Shown here in pieces: positions 42,860 through 45,837 of a stretch of 45,837 nt of DNA. The stretch spans positions 1 through 45,837 of the forward strand of contig JAPKXR010000204.1 in NCBI GenBank assembly GCA_026394715.1. Reading direction: 5' to 3'. The position numbers and the translations under genes were made by a program. The first letter of the stretch is position 1, and each line of letters opens with the position of its first letter. The stretch is from Methanomicrobiales archaeon (GTDB lineage: Archaea > Halobacteriota > Methanomicrobia > Methanomicrobiales > Methanospirillaceae). Below the pieces are notes generated by a model. It saw only the letters and a program-made list of their open reading frames with translations. It was not told where the DNA came from and did no database searches.

Positions 42860-43740
42860 TCCGGATCGCCGTTATCAGTGGTAAGGGGGGAACGGGAAAG
42901 ACAATGATCACCGCTGCGCTGGCCCAGTTGCTCCCCGGGGGCCTCGTGCTTGCGGACTGCGATGTGGACGCGGCGAACCTTGAGCTCCTTCTTAGCCCGA
43001 AGATAATCCGTACCGAACCATTTATCGGGATGAAAACTGCGGTGATCGATCCCGCCTTCTGTAACCAGTGTGGGGAGTGCATGGATCACTGCCGGTTTAA
43101 TGCAATTGAACGTGACGGGGATATATACCGGGTGAACCCGCTCCGCTGCGAAGGGTGTGCCGTGTGCGTCCATGTCTGCCCCATCGCCATCACGATGCAA
43201 CCACGACAGACAGGAGAGGTGATGTATTCAGACACAGAACCTGGCCATCTTGTGCATGCCCGGCTTGTACCGGGCGCAGGTAACTCGGGGCTGCTCGTCC
43301 ATGCGGTGAAAAAAACTGCCATGGAACAGGACCGGAATTGCGACCTGTTCCTGATCGATGGTCCACCCGGGACCGGGTGTCCGCTCATCTCCACCATCAG
43401 CGGCGTGGATATAGTACTGGTTGTAACCGAGCCGAGCGTTTCGGGGTTACATGATCTCAAGCGGGTGGTAGCGGTCTGCAGGCAGTTCCGGCCACGGGTC
43501 CTTGTTGCTATTAACAGGTTCGACCTGGAACAGTCCCTTACTGAAGTAATACAGTTCTGGTGCATTGAAGAGAATATTCCCATAATCGGTAAGATCCCCT
43601 TTGATCCCATGGTCATTGAATCGGTCAGGAACGGAGTTCCTGTTACCTTTATGCCCACGTCTCCCGCAGCACAAGCCATTCAAATACTGGAATCGAATCT
43701 AGAACAGGAGTTGAGGTACTATAGAGATCAGCGGAAATGA
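42856..43740 (+). CDS. MinD-type ATPase with inserted ferredoxin domain (COG1149), copy 2
   Basis: 294 aa, paralogous to the preceding protein: Walker A GKGGTGKT at residues 10-17, ferredoxin clusters CNQCGECMDHCR and CEGCAVCVHVCP, and IDGPPGTGCPLI. Translational coupling (ATGA) suggests a heterodimer. Its own stop overlaps an ATG (43737) from which the DUF134 frame is reached only after a one-base shift. Confidence 0.88.
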   Translation: MIRIAVISGKGGTGKTMITAALAQLLPGGLVLADCDVDAANLELLLSPKIIRTEPFIGMKTAVIDPAFCNQCGECMDHCRFNAIERDGDIYRVNPLRCEGCAVCVHVCPIAITMQPRQTGEVMYSDTEPGHLVHARLVPGAGNSGLLVHAVKKTAMEQDRNCDLFLIDGPPGTGCPLISTISGVDIVLVVTEPSVSGLHDLKRVVAVCRQFRPRVLVAINRFDLEQSLTEVIQFWCIEENIPIIGKIPFDPMVIESVRNGVPVTFMPTSPAAQAIQILESNLEQELRYYRDQRK

Positions 43741-43774
43741 GGGTGGGTGCTGCCGGCGGCGCGGAAGACCCCGG

Positions 43775-44164
43775 TTGAACCGGACATTTGATGGCGCACC
43801 CTCAGCACGGTGCTTTGCACCACGTTGCGGCCCGGACATCAACGAGGAGTATGTTTCTCTGCTACCCGAAGAACTGGCGGTCCTGGACCTGATTGACCTG
43901 CAGGGCCTTGAACAGGAGATGGCTGCAGCAGCCCTTGGGATTTCCCGGAAGACGGTCTGGCGGGATATCCACGAGGCACACCGCAAGATTGCAGATGCTC
44001 TCGTTCATGGTAAAGCCCTTGAAATCGGAGGATGCCTTCGCAGGAAAAACGGGATATGCCCACTTCGAAATACGGGTGTCTGCCCGAAGGTGTCGGGCAT
44101 CAAAGGCACAACCCTGACATTGGGCACCGACGACCCGTCACTTAGTAATCCCGGCGGTGAATAG
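43775..44164 (+). CDS. DUF134 (UPF0251) DNA-binding protein, copy 2, N-terminus out of frame
   Basis: 129 codons from a TTG. The HTH core (LIDLQGLEQEMAAAALGIS, RKTVWRDIHEAHRKIADAL) closely matches the copy at 31839. Conserved residues CCRRRGRPRLNR continue upstream of this TTG in the same frame to 43748, where no ATG, GTG or TTG exists. The natural ATG at 43737, overlapping the preceding stop as ATGA, is one base out of frame: one more G in the GGG at 43741-43743 would give MRGGCCRRRGRPRL. So this gene carries a frameshift, a programmed slip or a sequencing error. The C-terminus has extra cysteines (GGCLRRKNGICPLR). Confidence 0.75.
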   Translation: MNRTFDGAPSARCFAPRCGPDINEEYVSLLPEELAVLDLIDLQGLEQEMAAAALGISRKTVWRDIHEAHRKIADALVHGKALEIGGCLRRKNGICPLRNTGVCPKVSGIKGTTLTLGTDDPSLSNPGGE

Positions 44165-44196
44165 TCACCGTGCAGCGGGCTGGCCGGATATCCCTG

Positions 44197-45159
44197 ATGA
44201 CCCCAAAGCACATCTTCGGACCGGTCCTCTCCCGAAGGTTGGGAGTTTCGCTCGGGATTGATCTTATCCCGTTCAAGACATGCTCCTACGACTGCGTCTA
44301 TTGCGAATGTGGTGCCACCACCGTTAAAACCATCGTGCGGCAGGCCTTTTTTCCCGCTGAAAATGTGATCACCGAACTCCGCGACGTGCTCGCATCCCAC
44401 CCCCATCTCGATTCTATCACGCTGGCCGGTTCCGGTGAGCCGACACTCTCCTTGTCACTGGGGAGGGTGATCACTTTTGTAAAACTGGAGTATCCTGAAT
44501 ATACCCTTAGTGTCCTTACAAACGGGAGCCTCCTGACCGATGCCATGGTACGGACAGAACTTCTCCCCGCCGACCGGGTGATACCGACCCTGACATCGGT
44601 GTTCCAACCAACCTTTGAGTGCATCCACCGTCCCCACCCATTACTCAGGATCGATGCTATTGTCGAAGGGATCGTGCAGTTCCGGGAACAGTATGCCGGT
44701 GCCCTCTGGCTCGAAGTGTTCATCATCCCCAGCATGAATACCACAACAACGGAACTGGAAGGGCTGAAAGCGGCAATTGAACGGATCAGTCCGGACCGCA
44801 TCCAGTTGAATACCCTCGACCGCCCTCCCGCAGATGGATGGGTCCGGGCGGCCACAGATGCCGAACTTGAACAGGTTAGTGACGTGCTGGGACGAACAGG
44901 TATCGAAATTGTCAGCCGGAAACCACCTGTTTCCCTGGCAACAATGGCAATGACAGAAGTAAGCGAGCTGATCCAGGCAACCCTCTGCCGAAGACCATCC
45001 ACCGTGGAAGACATTGTCCACACGACCGGTCGGAGCGGAGGTGAAGTGGTAAAAATTCTCGGTGTACTTGAACGGGAAGGATTGGTCACTTCACAGAGGG
45101 GAACTCGAGGAGTTTTTTATGCAATCTTACCGGAAAATATGAGCAACGGGGATTCCTGA
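44197..45159 (+). CDS. Radical SAM protein of the COG0731 type with C-terminal winged helix
   Basis: 320 aa. HIFGPVLSRRLGVSLGIDLIP leads into the cluster motif CSYDCVYCECG (CX3CX2C), then LAGSGEPTLS and SVLTNGSLL. COG0731 is annotated as wyosine-synthesis-related, but members in such operons have unknown substrates. The last 70 residues form a winged helix (STVEDIVHTTGRSGGEVVKILGVL). ATG 44197 fits the conserved N-terminus; a GTG at 44170 with SD GGTGA is the alternative. Same direction as DUF134, 32 bases on. Confidence 0.82.
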   Translation: MTPKHIFGPVLSRRLGVSLGIDLIPFKTCSYDCVYCECGATTVKTIVRQAFFPAENVITELRDVLASHPHLDSITLAGSGEPTLSLSLGRVITFVKLEYPEYTLSVLTNGSLLTDAMVRTELLPADRVIPTLTSVFQPTFECIHRPHPLLRIDAIVEGIVQFREQYAGALWLEVFIIPSMNTTTTELEGLKAAIERISPDRIQLNTLDRPPADGWVRAATDAELEQVSDVLGRTGIEIVSRKPPVSLATMAMTEVSELIQATLCRRPSTVEDIVHTTGRSGGEVVKILGVLEREGLVTSQRGTRGVFYAILPENMSNGDS

Positions 45160-45837
45160 ATGAATGTTACGGTTCTCATAGACAACACCGCACTCTTTGA
45201 CCGGATGTTTATCGCGGAGCACGGCTTTTCGGCGTACATCGAGGCTGAAGGGAAGCGGGTGCTGTTCGATACAGGATACTCTGACGCCGTCGTGAAAAAT
45301 GCGCAGAAGATGAAGATCGACCTCCTCGATCTTGACTACATCGTCCTCTCGCACGGGCATTTCGACCACACCAGGGGGCTCTGGCACATCATCCATCTCT
45401 TTATGGAGGCAATAATCGAAGACGCCTCCCACCGGACCCCCCGGCTCATCGCCCACCCCCGCTGTTTCCTCCCCCGCCCCAAACCACCCCTTGGCGACAT
45501 AGGATCTGTCCTCACCTCAGATGAGGTGCAGCGGATCATGCCACTCGAACTGTCAGCAGGGCCGGTCAGTCTCACGCCCAACCTCTTCTTCCTTGGCGAG
45601 ATAGAACGGAAGTTTCCCTTTGAGGGTGCCGATCCCGGGCCACGGCGCATCGTGATGCCGGACGGGGACCTGCATGAGGATCGCCTGCTCGATGATACCG
45701 CCCTTACTTACCGTGGTCGCGAAGGGCTTGTCGTCATCACGGGGTGTGCTCATGCGGGGATCTGCAACACCGTGGAGTATGCAAAGAAGATCTGCGGGGA
45801 GAACCAGGTGCGCGATATTATAGGCGGGCTCCATCTC
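45160..45837 (+). CDS. MBL-fold metallohydrolase, COG1237 type, 3' end beyond the window
   Basis: 226 codons are present; the gene runs off the end. It starts MNVTVLIDNTALFDR directly after the radical SAM stop (TGA then ATG). Metal motif SHGHFDHTRG, then HPRCFLPRPKPPLGDIGS, LLDDTAL and GCAHAGICN. The family and paralogue are the same as at 25426. In the usual HGHxDHxGG motif a glycine is replaced here by Arg (HTRG). The role in the palindrome-controlled operon is unknown. Confidence 0.82.
   Translation, partial: MNVTVLIDNTALFDRMFIAEHGFSAYIEAEGKRVLFDTGYSDAVVKNAQKMKIDLLDLDYIVLSHGHFDHTRGLWHIIHLFMEAIIEDASHRTPRLIAHPRCFLPRPKPPLGDIGSVLTSDEVQRIMPLELSAGPVSLTPNLFFLGEIERKFPFEGADPGPRRIVMPDGDLHEDRLLDDTALTYRGREGLVVITGCAHAGICNTVEYAKKICGENQVRDIIGGLHL

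Noticed and set aside
1-45837. tRNA, rRNA, CRISPR or insertion sequences
   Set aside because: No T-loop/acceptor pairs, regular repeats, transposase frames or terminal inverted repeats were seen on either strand.

Overview
The window looks like a chromosomal piece of a hydrogenotrophic/formatotrophic methanogenic archaeon, most likely order Methanomicrobiales (Methanoregula/Methanosphaerula/Methanospirillum-like). Reasons: a complete mcrBDCGA operon, ftr, a single operon joining formylmethanofuran dehydrogenase (fwd) with hdrCBA and mvhD but without mvhA/mvhG, the MCR activator atwA, methanogen-only DUF families, and archaeal promoters (TATA boxes, GGAGG/GGTGA Shine-Dalgarno sites). No tRNA, rRNA, CRISPR array or insertion sequence was found. 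Assignments come from reading the sequence by eye; no database search was run.

Layout. (1) 1-6712, minus strand: one tightly overlapping operon with two TiaS-like 'DDTD' proteins (one resembling methanogenesis marker 11), a radical SAM protein, an IorA-like TPP enzyme, and aksA, aksD, aksE (homocitrate synthase and homoaconitase), i.e. the 2-oxoacid elongation arm of coenzyme B synthesis plus candidates for its unassigned later steps. (2) 6811-7698, minus: ftr. (3) 7699-9346: a 1.6 kb gene-free stretch. (4) 9347-19244, plus: fwdG-like, fwdF, hdrC, hdrB, hdrA, mvhD, fwdD, fwdB, fwdA, fwdC. This operon couples the first step (CO2 reduction to formylmethanofuran) to the last (CoM-S-S-CoB reduction) by flavin-based electron bifurcation. 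(5) 19590-24492, plus: mcrBDCGA. Regions 2, 4 and 5 thus encode the first, second and last steps of methanogenesis side by side.

(6) 24.5-31.4 kb: accessory genes (an MBL hydrolase, a DUF2124-like protein, a NapH-like Fe-S membrane protein, a ComEC-like gene fragment, a DUF4418-like membrane protein, a winged-helix regulator divergent from a secreted Cys-rich protein, a DUF4405-like protein). (7) 31.4-37.4 kb: a Cys/His-rich protein, DUF134, DUF169, a 47-aa DUF5320-like protein, atwA (MCR activation), a two-gene remnant-like [NiFe]-hydrogenase module, and a DUF2193-DUF2180-aquaporin operon whose aquaporin has lost its middle. (8) 39.4-45.8 kb: an iron-sulfur flavoprotein, a broken and an intact NifX-like gene, trmO, two MinD-type ATPases with inserted ferredoxin domains, a second DUF134, a COG0731-type radical SAM protein and a second MBL hydrolase that runs off the window.

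The most interesting signal is a palindrome, roughly TTTAYGC-TCATAT-GNGTAA, found five times, always intergenic, in regions 7 and 8 (31414, 32260, 33163, 36633, 41577). It lies just upstream of the Cys-rich gene, the DUF169 gene, the DUF5320-atwA pair, the hydrogenase-like pair, and the NifX-MinD-MinD-DUF134-radical SAM-MBL operon. It looks like the operator of an undescribed regulon, possibly read by the DUF134 proteins, that links MCR activation with a metal/Fe-S handling module. The second strong lead is the coenzyme B operon with its candidate decarboxylase, sulfur-inserting enzyme and kinases.
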